DNA of 64,000 bases, from NCBI RefSeq assembly GCF_030823375.1, contig NZ_JAUSXB010000001.1, forward strand, positions 496,001 to 560,000, in the 5' to 3' direction. The position numbers were made by a program, and so were the translations under genes. Of this stretch, positions 8,816 through 19,129 are shown piece after piece; the first letter of the stretch is position 1, and the number at the start of each line of letters is the position of its first letter. A model generated the notes under the pieces. The model saw nothing but the letters and a program-made list of their open reading frames with translations, was not told the DNA's origin and ran no database searches. The stretch comes from Pseudarthrobacter siccitolerans. GTDB lineage: Bacteria > Actinomycetota > Actinomycetes > Actinomycetales > Micrococcaceae.

Positions 8816-9943
8816 CTACAGGTTACCGAACCGGTCCCGGAGCTTGGCGAACATACCGCCGCTGGCGGCGAGCTTGCCCTCCGTGATCTGTTCGCCACGA
8901 AGCTTGGCGAGCTGGCGGAGGAGGTCCTCCTGCGCCGCGTCCAGCTTCGCCGGAGTCTCCACCTGCAGGTGGACCTTCAGGTCGCCACGGCCGTAACCGC
9001 GCAGGTGGGTCACACCCAGCCCGCGCAAGGTGATGATCTCGCCTGACTGGGTTCCTGCCTTCACGTCGATCTCCTGGGAACCGTCGAAGGTTTCCAGCGT
9101 GACGTCGGTTCCCAGGGCAGCTGCCGTCATGGGGATGTTCAGGGTGGCGTGCAGGTCGTCGCCTTCCCGCACATAGGTGGCGTCGTTGTTGACGCGGATT
9201 TCAACGTACAGGTCGCCTGCGGGGCCGCCGGCAGGACCGGCTTCGCCCTGGCCGGTGAGCTGGATGCGTGTACCGGTCGCGACGCCGGCGGGAACCTTGA
9301 TGGTCAGCGAACGCCGGCTGCGGATGCGGCCCTGCCCGTTGCACTCGTTGCAGGGGTCCTTGATGACGGTTCCGAAGCCTTCGCAGGTGCCGCACGGGGC
9401 GGCCGTCATGACCTGGCCCAGGATGGACCGGACCGCGCGCTGGACCTGCCCGCTGCCGCCGCAGATATCGCAGCGCTCCGGGTGTGTGCCAGGCCGGCAG
9501 CATGAGCCGTCGCAGGTGGGGCAAACCACCGCGGTATCCACTTCAAGCTTCTTGTTGACGCCGAACACGGCGTCGCGGAGCTCGATCCGGACGCTGATGA
9601 GTGCGTCCTGGCCGCGCCGGACACGCGATGCGGGGCCGGAGGAACCACCGGCCCCGAAGAACGTGTCGAAAATGTCCTGGAACGCGAAGCCCTGGCCGGC
9701 GTAAGCCCCGCCGCCGAAGCCGTTGTCCGTGCCGTTCTCGTTGCCGGTGGTGTCATACACCCGGCGCTTCTGGGGATCAGAGAGCACTTCGTAGGCGTGG
9801 GTCACGGCCTTGAACCGGTCCGCAACGTCCTCCCCGGGATTAACGTCCGGGTGGAGGGTGCGGGCCAGCTTGCGGTAGGCCTTCTTAATCTCTTCTCCGG
9901 TAGCGTCCGGTGAGACTCCAAGGACTTCGTAGTGGCTGCTCAA
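8816..9943 (-). CDS. dnaJ: Molecular chaperone DnaJ (DnaJ2)
   Basis: 375 residues. The J domain contains the HPD motif (TLHPDVNPGE). A G/F-rich segment (GGGAYAGQGFAFQDIF) follows, then the zinc region with CPTC, CDICGGSGQV, CGTCEGFG and CNECNGQG, then the C-terminal substrate-binding domains. DnaJ stimulates DnaK ATPase activity. The location next to hrcA is that of actinobacterial DnaJ2, which is expected to be under HrcA/CIRCE control. Confidence 0.95.
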   Translation of the reverse strand: MSSHYEVLGVSPDATGEEIKKAYRKLARTLHPDVNPGEDVADRFKAVTHAYEVLSDPQKRRVYDTTGNENGTDNGFGGGAYAGQGFAFQDIFDTFFGAGGSSGPASRVRRGQDALISVRIELRDAVFGVNKKLEVDTAVVCPTCDGSCCRPGTHPERCDICGGSGQVQRAVRSILGQVMTAAPCGTCEGFGTVIKDPCNECNGQGRIRSRRSLTIKVPAGVATGTRIQLTGQGEAGPAGGPAGDLYVEIRVNNDATYVREGDDLHATLNIPMTAAALGTDVTLETFDGSQEIDVKAGTQSGEIITLRGLGVTHLRGYGRGDLKVHLQVETPAKLDAAQEDLLRQLAKLRGEQITEGKLAASGGMFAKLRDRFGNL

Positions 9944-10025
9944 AGTTCGTATCTCTTCCTTGTTGTTCTGCCTGCAGTTGTGCTGCGGGCACTACTGTTC
10001 GTGCCTGGGCGCTGAACGGTGCGGG

Positions 10026-11039
10026 TCAGGGTCCCAAAATCCGTGACAGATATCGGGCCACGGCCCTGACCGCTGCCATGGTGGTGGGATAGTCCATCCG
10101 GGTGGGGCCCAGCACGCCGATTTTCGCGACACTGTCGGGCCCATACCCCGTGGCGACTACCGAGGCCTCCGCCAGACCGTCGTAGGGGTTCTCGCGGCCG
10201 ATGCTGACGGCCACCCCCCGGTGGTCCTGCGCCATCTCGCTCAGGAGCCGCAGCATTACCACCTGTTCCTCCAGGGCCTCCAGGACAGGGCCGATGCTGA
10301 GCGGAAAATCTACGTTGGAACGGGCAAGGTTTGCCGTCCCGGCCATGACCATCCGGTCCTCCCGGCTGCTGTGGGCCAGGGCTTCCAATCCATGGGCCAG
10401 CGCCTGGGCCGCCTGCCGCTGCGCGGGAGCAACGCCGGACACCACCGCGGGCAGCGACTGCGCCAGCTGGCTCAGTGCCGTCCCGGCGAGGGAGCCCAGG
10501 AAACGGGCTCGCAGCGTGGCGATGGCGTCGTCGCCCAGGTCCTGCCCGACGTCGATGACCCGCTGCTCCACCTTGCCGCTGTTGGCGATGAGCACCACCA
10601 GCACCTTCCGTGGTGCAAGGAGGACAAATTCGATGTGCCGGACCACTGCCCGGTTGAGGTGCGGATATTGGACGACTGCCACCTGGTTCGTCAGCTGGGA
10701 CAGCAGCCGGACCGTGCGGTCCAGGACGTCGTCGAGATCGTCAGCGCCTTCCAGCAGGGACTGGATGGCCCGCCGTTCGGCCTGGGACAGCGGCTTCACC
10801 GCGGAAATCTGGTCCACGAAGAGCCTGTAGCCCTTGTCCGTGGGAATGCGGCCCGCGCTGGTGTGGGGAGCAGTGATCAGCCCTTCGTCCTCCAGGGCGG
10901 CCATGTCGTTGCGAATGGTGGCGCTGGAGACACCAAGATGGTGCCGTTCCACCAGGGCTTTGGACCCGACAGGCTCGCGGGAGTGGACGTAGTCCTCCAC
11001 GATGGCCCGCAGTACTTCCAGCTTGCGCGGCTCGCTCAC
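10026..11039 (-). CDS. hrcA: Heat-inducible transcription repressor HrcA
   Basis: 337 residues. An N-terminal winged helix ([19 protein letters not shown]) is followed by a GAF-like dimerisation domain. HrcA binds CIRCE and represses heat-shock genes. The GTG at 11039 is chosen because GGAGGT sits 5-6 nt upstream; a longer in-frame ATG start at 11105 would fall inside the CIRCE operator. An 82-bp gap separates it from dnaJ. Confidence 0.96.
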   Translation of the reverse strand: MSEPRKLEVLRAIVEDYVHSREPVGSKALVERHHLGVSSATIRNDMAALEDEGLITAPHTSAGRIPTDKGYRLFVDQISAVKPLSQAERRAIQSLLEGADDLDDVLDRTVRLLSQLTNQVAVVQYPHLNRAVVRHIEFVLLAPRKVLVVLIANSGKVEQRVIDVGQDLGDDAIATLRARFLGSLAGTALSQLAQSLPAVVSGVAPAQRQAAQALAHGLEALAHSSREDRMVMAGTANLARSNVDFPLSIGPVLEALEEQVVMLRLLSEMAQDHRGVAVSIGRENPYDGLAEASVVATGYGPDSVAKIGVLGPTRMDYPTTMAAVRAVARYLSRILGP

Positions 11040-11098
11040 TCTCCACCTCCATCCAGGGTTCAGGGCAGCCGTTCCGCCCGCACCGTAGCTCGCAGGGG

Positions 11099-11125
11099 TT
11101 AGCACTCGACATGCCTAAGTGCTAA
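11099..11125. promoter_or_regulatory. CIRCE operator with overlapping divergent promoters
   Basis: TTAGCACTC, 9 nt, AAGTGCTAA: the consensus CIRCE inverted repeat (TTAGCACTC-N9-GAGTGCTAA) with one mismatch in the second arm. It lies about 60 bp upstream of the hrcA start. A minus-strand -10-like CATAAT at 11135-11140 lies just upstream. HrcA should autoregulate hrcA-dnaJ-rsmE from here. Confidence 0.93.
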
Positions 11126-11214
11126 CAGTCTATTATGACTCGCCCCGTTGTTAGCATTGGTACCGCTCCGGGCGAAATTCCGGGCCAGCATCCAGCACGA
11201 AGCGGAGTTAATCC

Positions 11215-12069
11215 ATGCAATACCAGAACTGGGGAGCCCAGGACCTGAGCGCGCCCGCACGGACGCAACTGCCTGAAGTGCCGGTAGAGCGAGGAATGGT
11301 GCTGGAGGAGGTCCAGTCCGGCTGGGTTGGCGCAGTGACCCGGGTGGAAAAATCGGGCGGCATGCATGTGGTGGCGTTGGAGGACCGCAGGGGCAACTCC
11401 CGGTCCTTCCGGCTGGGCTTCGGTTTCCTCCTGGAAGGCCAGGCGATCCGGCTGATGCCGCCCGTTCCGAAGCAGGCCCAGGGCAGTGGTCCGGCCGCCG
11501 GCAGGACAGCCTCGGGTTCGGTCCGGGTGGCGGGGCAACGGGCACAGGTGGCCAAGGCGAGCCGCATCTGGGTGGAGGGAAAGCACGACGCCGAACTGGT
11601 GGAGAAGGTATGGGGTGACGACCTCCGGGTGGAGGGCATCGTCGTCGAACCCCTGCACGGCATTGATGACCTGGCGGCGGCCGTGGCCGATTTCAGGCCC
11701 GGTCCCGGGCGGCGCCTCGGGGTCCTCGTGGACCATCTGGTGCCCGACTCCAAGGAGTCGCGCATTGCCGACGCCGTGATGGCCTCCCCCGGTGCGGCGG
11801 GAAATGTCCTGATAGTGGGCCACCCCTACGTTGACGTCTGGCAGGCGATCCGGCCGGCCGTCCTGGGCATCGCGAGGTGGCCCGAGGTGCCCCGCGGGCA
11901 GGACTGGAAGACCGGCATCCTCAAGGCGTTCGGCTGGCCGCACGCCACCAAGGAAGACATCGGGCTGGGCTGGCAGAAACTGCTGGGCGCCGTGCGCACC
12001 TACGCGGACCTGGAGGCGTCGCTCCTGGGCAGGGTGGAGGAAGTGATCGACTTCCTCACCGTTCCCTGA
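11215..12069 (+). CDS. DUF3097 family protein
   Basis: 284 residues, conserved in Actinobacteria and often found next to hrcA, as here. WVEGKHDAELVEKVWGDD followed by LVDHLVPDSKES resembles the glutamate and acidic motifs of TOPRIM folds, so a nucleic-acid role is possible, but this is inference. It is divergent from hrcA across the CIRCE region. The start ATG at 11215 lacks a strong ribosome-binding site. Confidence 0.8.
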   Translation: MQYQNWGAQDLSAPARTQLPEVPVERGMVLEEVQSGWVGAVTRVEKSGGMHVVALEDRRGNSRSFRLGFGFLLEGQAIRLMPPVPKQAQGSGPAAGRTASGSVRVAGQRAQVAKASRIWVEGKHDAELVEKVWGDDLRVEGIVVEPLHGIDDLAAAVADFRPGPGRRLGVLVDHLVPDSKESRIADAVMASPGAAGNVLIVGHPYVDVWQAIRPAVLGIARWPEVPRGQDWKTGILKAFGWPHATKEDIGLGWQKLLGAVRTYADLEASLLGRVEEVIDFLTVP

Positions 12070-12256
12070 GCTGACAAGGGTCCCAACCCGCGCCCGTCTG
12101 GCGGTTTCATCGGGCCTCGTTGCCGGGGACAGCGGAAAGGGCGGGCGCGGACGCCTGCACCAAGTATTCTTGGTACTGCGGTATCTGCCGATGGCAGGGC
12201 CGCAGCAGATACCGGCATTCTTAGTCAGCACCATTGCACTTTCGAAGGAACAGACT

Positions 12257-12676
12257 GTGGCAGAAAACGCACGTGATCACAGGGACAGCCAGGGCGGCCA
12301 GGGCCGTTCGGAGTACCATGGCGTCCCGGCGAATGCGCTGCCGCTGACGGCCAGCGAGGACAGGCAGTGGGCCACGCTCTCGCACTTCGGCGGGATCCTG
12401 GGCTGTGTTCCTGCGCTCCTGATCTTCCTGATCTTCCGCGACCGCGGCCCCTTCACCGCCCAGGAGTCCAAGGAAGCGCTGAACTTCAGCCTGCCGCCCA
12501 CCATCGCTGCCGTCGTGGCCAACATCCTGGTGTTTGTGCCTGTGGTGGGCAACATCTTTGCCGTGCTCGCCACGCTGATCTGGATTGCCCTGACCTGCTT
12601 CTCCGTGGCGGCCGGCATCCATGTGAACCGCGGGCAGCCGCACCGGTACCAGTACAACCTCCGCTGGATCAAGTAG
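12257..12676 (+). CDS. DUF4870 domain membrane protein
   Basis: 139 residues. A hydrophilic N-terminus is followed by LSHFGGILGCVPALLIFLIF and two further hydrophobic helices, matching DUF4870 (Tic20-like small membrane proteins). The GTG at 12257 is preferred because GAAGGAA precedes it by about 6 nt. Function unknown. It stands alone. Confidence 0.85.
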   Translation: MAENARDHRDSQGGQGRSEYHGVPANALPLTASEDRQWATLSHFGGILGCVPALLIFLIFRDRGPFTAQESKEALNFSLPPTIAAVVANILVFVPVVGNIFAVLATLIWIALTCFSVAAGIHVNRGQPHRYQYNLRWIK

Positions 12677-12907
12677 TCCCCACCGGCACCCTAGCCTCGC
12701 TTCGCTTCGGCCAGGGAACTCTGCCGGCGTGGGCCCACCCCGCGGCGGGGCTAGCCGACGCCGGGCTGCCGAGCCTCGCCGCGCACACCGCTCCGAGCAA
12801 CCGGCCGCACGTCACGCTTGCCGCCGGCAACGAACTGTTCCTTGATACCGGGACGCCGGATCTGAAGCGACCCCGTCAGGGCCTGCTTCAAGGCCGGGGT
12901 TGGACGA

Positions 12908-14137
12908 TCAGTCCGGAAGGACCCTGCGGACCACCGCATCGGCCAGCAACCTGCCTTTGAGGGTGAGGACAAGCCGCCCCCGGAATGCTGCCGCCGGCTC
13001 CACCAGGCCGTCTGCGATCAGGCCGGCCACCTCATGCCTGCCGTCTGCACCGAGCGTGGACACTGCCAGCCCGGAGTGCAGCCGTGCCTCAAGCATCACC
13101 CGCTCCACGTTCCGGGTTTCCGGGTCCAGCGTTTCCCGGCCTGCAGCAGGCGAGAGACCCTGGGCCAGGCGGCCGGCGTAGGCCGTGGGGTGCTTGACGT
13201 TCCACCAGCGGACGCCGCCTACGTGGGAGTGCGCACCGGGCCCGATCCCCCACCAGTCATCGCCGCGCCAGTAGGCGAGGTTATGGCGGCAGGCCTGCTC
13301 CGGCGTGCGGGCCCAGTTGCTGACCTCGTACCAGCCCAGGCCGGCTTCCGTGATCAACTGGTCGGCAAGCTCATACTTGTCGGCGTGGTCATCGTCATCA
13401 ATGCCAGGGACTTCACCACGGCGGATCTGGGCCGCGAGTTTGGTGCCGTCCTCCACAATCAGGGCGTAGGCACTGATGTGGTCGGGCTCGTAGGACAGGG
13501 CGGTTTCCAGGGAGTGGCGCCAGTCCGCGAGAGACTCGCCCGGCGTTCCGTAAATCAGGTCCAGGCTCACGGCCAGCCCGGCTTCCCGTGCCCAGCGGAC
13601 TACTTGGGGAACGCGACTTGGGGTGTGCGTACGGTCCAGGACTTTGAGGACATGCGGGACGGCGGACTGCATGCCGAAGGAGACGCGGGTAAATCCTGCG
13701 TCCTTCAGAACCGCGAGGGATTCCGGGGTGACCGAGTCCGGATTCGCTTCCGTGGTGACCTCGGCGCCGTCGTCAATGCCCCACTGCTCGATGGCCGTCC
13801 GCAGGATCACGGCAAGGTCTTCCGCGGGAAGCAGCGTGGGCGTGCCCCCGCCGAAGAACACCGTGCTCAACTTGCGGGGAGGAAGGCCCGACGCCGAGAG
13901 GACCTTCGCTGCCATCGTCACCTCGGATGCAGCGGTGCCAGCGTAGGCGTCCTGGGACGCCCCGCCGCCCAGTTCTGTAGCCGTATAGGTGTTGAAATCG
14001 CAGTAGCCGCAGCGCACGGCGCAGAACGGAATGTGAACATACAGGCCGAACGCCCGGTCCGCCGAACCGTCCACTGCCTGGGCGGGCAGCAGACCGTCCG
14101 ACGGCGCCGGGTCGCCGAGGGGAAGAGTGCTAGGCAT
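12908..14137 (-). CDS. hemW: Heme chaperone HemW (radical SAM)
   Basis: 409 residues. VHIPFCAVRCGYCDF carries the radical-SAM CxxxCxxC cluster with the HemW-type Phe. FFGGGTPTLL follows, with the C-terminal HemW domain at the end. HemW was long misannotated as coproporphyrinogen III oxidase; current evidence makes it a heme-trafficking protein. It lies 36 bp after lepA, in the order seen across Actinobacteria. Confidence 0.94.
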   Translation of the reverse strand: MPSTLPLGDPAPSDGLLPAQAVDGSADRAFGLYVHIPFCAVRCGYCDFNTYTATELGGGASQDAYAGTAASEVTMAAKVLSASGLPPRKLSTVFFGGGTPTLLPAEDLAVILRTAIEQWGIDDGAEVTTEANPDSVTPESLAVLKDAGFTRVSFGMQSAVPHVLKVLDRTHTPSRVPQVVRWAREAGLAVSLDLIYGTPGESLADWRHSLETALSYEPDHISAYALIVEDGTKLAAQIRRGEVPGIDDDDHADKYELADQLITEAGLGWYEVSNWARTPEQACRHNLAYWRGDDWWGIGPGAHSHVGGVRWWNVKHPTAYAGRLAQGLSPAAGRETLDPETRNVERVMLEARLHSGLAVSTLGADGRHEVAGLIADGLVEPAAAFRGRLVLTLKGRLLADAVVRRVLPD

Positions 14138-14173
14138 TGCTGGGGCCTCCGGTGTTGCCGGACGCTGTGATCA

Positions 14174-16027
14174 CTACTTCTTGGCCTTGTCCTTGGATTC
14201 GTCGGTAGTGAGGGCGGCGATGAAGGCTTCCTGGGGGACCTCGACCCGGCCCACCATCTTCATGCGCTTCTTGCCTTCCTTCTGCTTCTCCAGCAGTTTG
14301 CGCTTACGGGAGATGTCACCGCCGTAGCACTTGGCCAGGACGTCCTTGCGGATGGCGCGGATGCTTTCGCGGGCGATGATCCTGGACCCGATGGCGGCCT
14401 GGATGGGCACCTCGAACTGCTGCCGTGGAATAAGCTCGCGCAGCTTGGTGGTCATCATGACGCCGTAGGAGTAAGCCTTGTCGCGGTGGGTGATGGCGGA
14501 GAAGGCATCCACCTGCTCACCCTGGAGCATGATGTCCACCTTCACGAGGTCGGCAACCTGCTCGCCGTCGGCCTTCCAGTCCAGGGAACCGTAGCCACGG
14601 GTCTTGGACTTGAGGATGTCGAAGAAGTCGAACACGATCTCGGCCAGGGGTAGGCGGTAGCGGATTTCCACCCGGTCCTCGGACAGGTAGTCCATGCCGC
14701 CCATCACACCGCGGCGGCTCTGGCACAGTTCCATGATGGCGCCGACGAATTCGTTCGGGGCCAGGATGGTGGCGGACACCATGGGTTCGCGGACCTCGGA
14801 GATCTTGCCCGAGGGGTATTCGCTGGGGTTGGTCACATGGACCACCTTCTTGTCCTCCAGCGTGACCTCGTACTCCACGTTGGGGGCGGTGGAGATCAGG
14901 TCCAGGTTGTATTCACGTTCGAGCCGCTCGCGGGTGATTTCCAGGTGGAGCAGTCCGAGGAAGCCTACGCGGAAGCCGAAGCCCAGTGCAGCGGAAGTCT
15001 CTGGCTCATAGACCAGCGCGGCATCGTTGAGCATCAGCTTCTCGAGTGCATCGCGCAGCACCGGGTAGTCGGTGCCGTCCAGCGGATACAGGCCGGAGAA
15101 GACCATTGGCTTGGCGTCGGCGTAGCCGGGGAGCGAATCAGAAGCCGGCTTGGCGAGGTTGGTGACGGTATCGCCGACCTTGGACAGGCGGACGTCCTTC
15201 ACGCCGGTAATGAGGTAGCCTACTTCGCCAACACCCAGGCCCTTGGACGGCGTGGGCTCCGGGGAGCTCACCCCGATCTCGAGGAGTTCATGGGTTGCCC
15301 GGGTGGACATCATCTGGATGCGTTCGCGGGGGTGCAGCATGCCATCCACCACGCGGACGTAGGTGACCACGCCGCGGTAGGTGTCATAGACAGAGTCGAA
15401 GATCATGGCACGGGCGGGGGCATTTGCATCGCCCTCCGGGGCCGGCAGATCGCGGACGATCTTGTCCAGCAGGGCCTCAACGCCCATGCCGGTCTTGCCC
15501 GAGACCCGCAGTACGTCCTCCGGGTCCCCGCCGATCAGGCTCGCCAGTTCCGCGGCGTACTTCTCGGGCTGGGCCGCCGGGAGGTCGATCTTGTTCAAGA
15601 CCGGGATGATGGTGAGGTTATTTTCCATCGCCAGGTACAGGTTGGCGAGGGTCTGGGCCTCGATACCCTGCGCTGCGTCGACCAGGAGGATTGCTCCTTC
15701 GCAGGCCGCGAGCGAGCGGGAGACCTCGTAGGTGAAATCCACGTGGCCGGGAGTGTCGATCATGTTCAGTGCGTAACTGGTGCCCTCGAGTTCCCAGGGC
15801 ATGCGGACAGCCTGGGATTTGATGGTGATGCCGCGCTCACGTTCGATGTCCATGCGATCCAGGTACTGGGCCTTCATGTCGCGGGACTGAACGACGCCGG
15901 TGAACTGCAGCATGCGGTCGGCCAGGGTGGACTTGCCGTGGTCAATATGCGCGATGATGCAGAAGTTCCGAATGATGGCCGGATCTGTCGCGGCGGGCAC
16001 CGGGGCGGTGCGGGCCATGGGAGACAC
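14174..16027 (-). CDS. lepA: Elongation factor 4 (LepA)
   Basis: 617 residues. [17 protein letters not shown] is the P-loop, DTPGHVDF the G3 motif, NKIDLP the G4 motif, and the C-terminal LepA-specific domain ends in a Lys-rich tail. EF4 is a ribosome-associated translational GTPase. The start could also be the Met four codons downstream. It is the leading gene of the lepA-hemW pair. Confidence 0.97.
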   Translation of the reverse strand: MSPMARTAPVPAATDPAIIRNFCIIAHIDHGKSTLADRMLQFTGVVQSRDMKAQYLDRMDIERERGITIKSQAVRMPWELEGTSYALNMIDTPGHVDFTYEVSRSLAACEGAILLVDAAQGIEAQTLANLYLAMENNLTIIPVLNKIDLPAAQPEKYAAELASLIGGDPEDVLRVSGKTGMGVEALLDKIVRDLPAPEGDANAPARAMIFDSVYDTYRGVVTYVRVVDGMLHPRERIQMMSTRATHELLEIGVSSPEPTPSKGLGVGEVGYLITGVKDVRLSKVGDTVTNLAKPASDSLPGYADAKPMVFSGLYPLDGTDYPVLRDALEKLMLNDAALVYEPETSAALGFGFRVGFLGLLHLEITRERLEREYNLDLISTAPNVEYEVTLEDKKVVHVTNPSEYPSGKISEVREPMVSATILAPNEFVGAIMELCQSRRGVMGGMDYLSEDRVEIRYRLPLAEIVFDFFDILKSKTRGYGSLDWKADGEQVADLVKVDIMLQGEQVDAFSAITHRDKAYSYGVMMTTKLRELIPRQQFEVPIQAAIGSRIIARESIRAIRKDVLAKCYGGDISRKRKLLEKQKEGKKRMKMVGRVEVPQEAFIAALTTDESKDKAKK

Positions 16028-16199
16028 GCAGGGTCCTTACTGTTGGCATTCACGCGGCTTCGCGAGGGCACAACGTAGGCCCTTGCGGTCGGCCGCACAT
16101 CTTGGAACCTCCAGTGTCCCACGTCCTGGCCCCTGTCACCGCATTCGGCGGCGGCTTGGAGCCCGCCGCCGGAAAGCACGCCGGGGATAGGGTTGCGGA

Positions 16200-16775
16200 A
16201 TGGCAATCAACCTTCGCTCCCTGGGAAACGCTGTCAAAGCCGGCCTGCGCCTACTGCGCGGGGCGGGCACCGGCATTGGCACTGCGGCGCAAACCGGGCG
16301 CCCTAGGCGGGGCCGTTCCATCCCCGGCGGCAGGGACCGGGACGGAGGGGACCCGGCTGGCCAGTACCAGGGCCATCGGTACCCGGGAGATTACAGCGGA
16401 GGCTTTAGTCCCCGTTACGCGCCGCAGCCGGACGGCGAACCGGACCCGGGTGAGGTGGTGTGGGCATGGGTCCCCTACGAGGAGGACTTCACCCGCGGCA
16501 AGGACCGCCCGGTGCTCGTCGTGGGCCGCAACGGCGGCTACCTTCTGGGACTGATGCTCACCAGCAAAGACCGGGTGCCGGCGTCGGCGGTATCCCGGGA
16601 CTATTTGGACCTCGGCGCCGGGGCCTGGGACCGGCAGGGCCGGCCGAGTGAAGCCCGGCTGGACCGCATCCTGCAGTTGCGCCCGGACAGCATCCGCAGG
16701 GAAGGCGCCGTGCTGGACCGTGAGCGCTTTGAAAAGGTGGCGGCGGGACTGCACCGGCGACACGGCTGGAGCTAG
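16200..16775 (+). CDS. PemK/MazF-like family protein without a visible antitoxin
   Basis: 191 residues. After about 75 variable basic/Gly-rich residues, GEVVWAWVPYEEDFTRGKDRP and VLVVGRNGG match the PemK/MazF fold. No antitoxin gene is adjacent, and the N-terminal extension is unlike classical 110-residue toxins. It may be a domesticated house-keeping member found near rpsT in this lineage. RNase activity cannot be inferred. Confidence 0.75.
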   Translation: MAINLRSLGNAVKAGLRLLRGAGTGIGTAAQTGRPRRGRSIPGGRDRDGGDPAGQYQGHRYPGDYSGGFSPRYAPQPDGEPDPGEVVWAWVPYEEDFTRGKDRPVLVVGRNGGYLLGLMLTSKDRVPASAVSRDYLDLGAGAWDRQGRPSEARLDRILQLRPDSIRREGAVLDRERFEKVAAGLHRRHGWS

Positions 16776-16945
16776 GTCCCCCAAATGGCCAGCCATGCGC
16801 CTGACCTGCTATTCTTTATAGCTGTGTGTCCGTGCAGGTCGACGGCCACTGATGGTTGGCCGCCATAGGTATCCCCACGCCGCTCAGTCAATGGCCAATC
16901 TGAAAGCCCTCTAGACCATTTCCGCATTAAAAAGAGAGTTCACAC

Positions 16946-17206
16946 GTGGCGAATATCAAGTCCCAGAAGAAGCGCATCCTCACCAACGAGAAGGCACGCC
17001 TGCGCAACAACGCAGTCAAGTCCGAGCTGAAGACGGCCATCCGCGCCGTCAACACCGCCGTTGAGTCCACGGACAAGGATGCAGCTGCTGCTGCCCTGGT
17101 TGCTGCCAGCCGCAAGCTGGACAAGGCTGTTAGCAAGGGTGTCCTGCACAAGAACAACGCAGCGAACCGCAAGTCGGCGATCTCCAAGAAGGTCAACGCA
17201 CTGTAA
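16946..17206 (+). CDS. rpsT: 30S ribosomal protein S20
   Basis: 86 residues, [19 protein letters not shown] at the N-terminus, the standard S20 sequence and length. The GTG start is preceded by AAAGAGAG. S20 binds 16S rRNA in early 30S assembly. It is followed by a strong terminator and is divergent from the VOC/holA block beyond. Confidence 0.97.
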   Translation: MANIKSQKKRILTNEKARLRNNAVKSELKTAIRAVNTAVESTDKDAAAAALVAASRKLDKAVSKGVLHKNNAANRKSAISKKVNAL

Positions 17207-17234
17207 GGTTTCCAGTTCGCTTGAACTGATGGTT

Positions 17235-17262
17235 GTGGCCGGTGCCGTTTGGTGCCGGCCAC
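17235..17262 (+). terminator. Intrinsic terminator after rpsT
   Basis: A 12-bp stem (17235-17246 with 17251-17262, including G-T pairs) and a 4-nt loop. ACATCTTTAAT follows, a modest U-rich tail. Confidence 0.75.
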
Positions 17263-17298
17263 ACATCTTTAATACCGTCCTCGCCCCAAGTGGCTGAG

Positions 17299-18060
17299 TC
17301 AGCCCGGGGTGAGGACGCAGAAATCATTGCCTTCCGGGTCGGCAAGACACACCCACGGCACATTGCCCTGGCCGAGGTCGACGTCGGTGGCACCCAGGGC
17401 CCGCAGCCGGTCCACCTCTGCTGAGTGATCATCACCGGGGTACGGCATCAGGTCCAGATGGACACGACCCCACTCGGTCTCCAATGGCGGGGTGCTGTGG
17501 AACTCAAGATACGGCCCCACCCCCTTGGCGGACCGGAGCCTCGCAGAGTCGTCGTTCACCTCATGCAGGGTCCAGTCCGTCGCCCCGCCCCAGAACCGGG
17601 CCATCGCCCGTGGATCCGTGCAGCTGACCACCACCGCCGCGATCGGTCCGGTGTCCCGATAGAGTGACCGGGGGCCCAGAACGCGGAACAGGTTGCCCTC
17701 CGGATCGGCCAGAACTGTCGACGGCACATGGCCAACACTGTCCCTGCGTGTATCACCCTTGCCTAGGTCGGCGGGCGTCGCGCCGAGCTGCAGGAGGTGC
17801 GCCACCAGTTCGGCATGATGGGCCCGGGAGGTGGTGTTCAGATCGAGATGCGCGCGGTACCGCACGGTCTCGGGGTCCGGGACGGTGACCACATCGACGC
17901 AGACAGCCGCGGGGTCCGGCCAGGCAAAGTCCAGGGGTTCCACATTGGTCACGCCGGGCCCTTCGCTGGATACGCCCCAGCCCAGCGCATACGCCCAAAA
18001 CCGGCCAAGCGCCGAGTCATCGCCAGTTTTGAAATTCACTTGCACAAGTCGCAGCGCCAT
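17299..18060 (-). CDS. VOC (glyoxalase-like) family protein, two repeats
   Basis: 253 residues made of two vicinal-oxygen-chelate repeats: each ends with an LADPEGN...F strand (at VLADPEGNLFRVL and CLADPEGNDFCVL). RFWGGATDW and RFWAYALGW are the paired N-terminal strands. This arrangement fits Glyoxalase_6-type proteins of unknown substrate. The gene stands alone between rpsT and holA. Confidence 0.85.
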   Translation of the reverse strand: MALRLVQVNFKTGDDSALGRFWAYALGWGVSSEGPGVTNVEPLDFAWPDPAAVCVDVVTVPDPETVRYRAHLDLNTTSRAHHAELVAHLLQLGATPADLGKGDTRRDSVGHVPSTVLADPEGNLFRVLGPRSLYRDTGPIAAVVVSCTDPRAMARFWGGATDWTLHEVNDDSARLRSAKGVGPYLEFHSTPPLETEWGRVHLDLMPYPGDDHSAEVDRLRALGATDVDLGQGNVPWVCLADPEGNDFCVLTPG

Positions 18061-18112
18061 ACCGCCGACCCTATACCGAAGTGCTGTCCCGCTTGCCGAA
18101 AGGGTTGCCGAG

Positions 18113-19129
18113 CTACCTTCCTTGCACGGACATCGCGATGATTCTCACCGCTTGTTCCACCGCATAAACGGGGTCCCGGGCCAGTCCTTTGACCTGGGCG
18201 TCAGCCTCGGCGGTTGCCTGGATGGAGCGCACGAGGCCTTCCGGCGTCCACCGCCGGACATCGCGCTGCGCCTGTTCAACCAGCCACGGCTGCATCCCGA
18301 GCTCTGCCGCGATCTGTGCCGACGAGCCGGAAGCGCCAGCAACGCGCGCCACGGTTCGGAGCTTGGCGGCCAGCGCCGCCACCAGCGGAACGGGATCTGC
18401 TCCCGTCGCCAGTGCGTGGCGAAGGGTGGAGAGCGCCAGCGGGCCGTTTCCTGCCATGGCGGCATCGGCCACCTTGAAGGCTGTGGCTTCGATCCGGCCG
18501 CCGTAGTAGCGGTCGACGATGTCGGTGGTAACCGTCGTTCCGGCGTCGGCGATGAGCTGGCTGCAGGCCGCGGCCAGTTCGGAAAGATTCGCCCCGACGG
18601 CATTGACCAGCGCCTGCACGGCGTCCGGTTCGATCCGCCGCCCGCCGGCCTTGAATTCGGACGCCACAAAAGCCACTTTGTCCGCGTCCTTTTTCAGGGG
18701 CTGGCAGTCCACGACGGGCCAGCCACCCTTTTTAACTGCGTCGAGCAGTTTCTTGCCCCGGGCTCCCCCGCCGTGGCGCAGTACCAGGACAGCATCCGGC
18801 TCCGGGTGGCCAAGGTAGGCTAACGCGTCAGCCAGGAAAGCGTCGTTCATCGCTTCCACGGCCTCGACCTCGATGAGCTTGCTTTCGCCAAAGAGGGAGG
18901 GGCTGACCTGCATCAGCAAAGTCCCGGCTTCGTAGGAAGAGGCATTGATGCGGCTGACTTCGACGTCAGGGGACGCCGCCCGCACCTGGGCGCGGACACG
19001 GTCCATGGCCCTGATGCCCAGGTACTCTTCAGGCCCGCCCACCAGGACGACGCCGGCGGGGGTTACGTCCCGCCAGGTGGGGCCATTCGACGCCGGCGAA
19101 CGGGTTGCACGCTTCTGCGCAGCGGCCAT
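18113..19129 (-). CDS. holA: DNA polymerase III subunit delta
   Basis: 338 residues. The N-terminal LVGGPEEYL and later LVLRHGGGARGKKLLDAVKK match the delta clamp-loader AAA-like fold of actinobacterial HolA. The ATG at 19129 begins MAAAQKRATR and is preceded by GGAAGG; a longer open frame upstream lies inside comEC and is not used. Delta opens the beta clamp for loading. It sits downstream of comEC with a 67-nt antiphase overlap. Confidence 0.93.
   Translation of the reverse strand: MAAAQKRATRSPASNGPTWRDVTPAGVVLVGGPEEYLGIRAMDRVRAQVRAASPDVEVSRINASSYEAGTLLMQVSPSLFGESKLIEVEAVEAMNDAFLADALAYLGHPEPDAVLVLRHGGGARGKKLLDAVKKGGWPVVDCQPLKKDADKVAFVASEFKAGGRRIEPDAVQALVNAVGANLSELAAACSQLIADAGTTVTTDIVDRYYGGRIEATAFKVADAAMAGNGPLALSTLRHALATGADPVPLVAALAAKLRTVARVAGASGSSAQIAAELGMQPWLVEQAQRDVRRWTPEGLVRSIQATAEADAQVKGLARDPVYAVEQAVRIIAMSVQGR

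Noticed and set aside
12677..12907. Possible gene after DUF4870
   Set aside because: The frame is open only because of GC bias and it overlaps hemW; no start signal or protein pattern is present.
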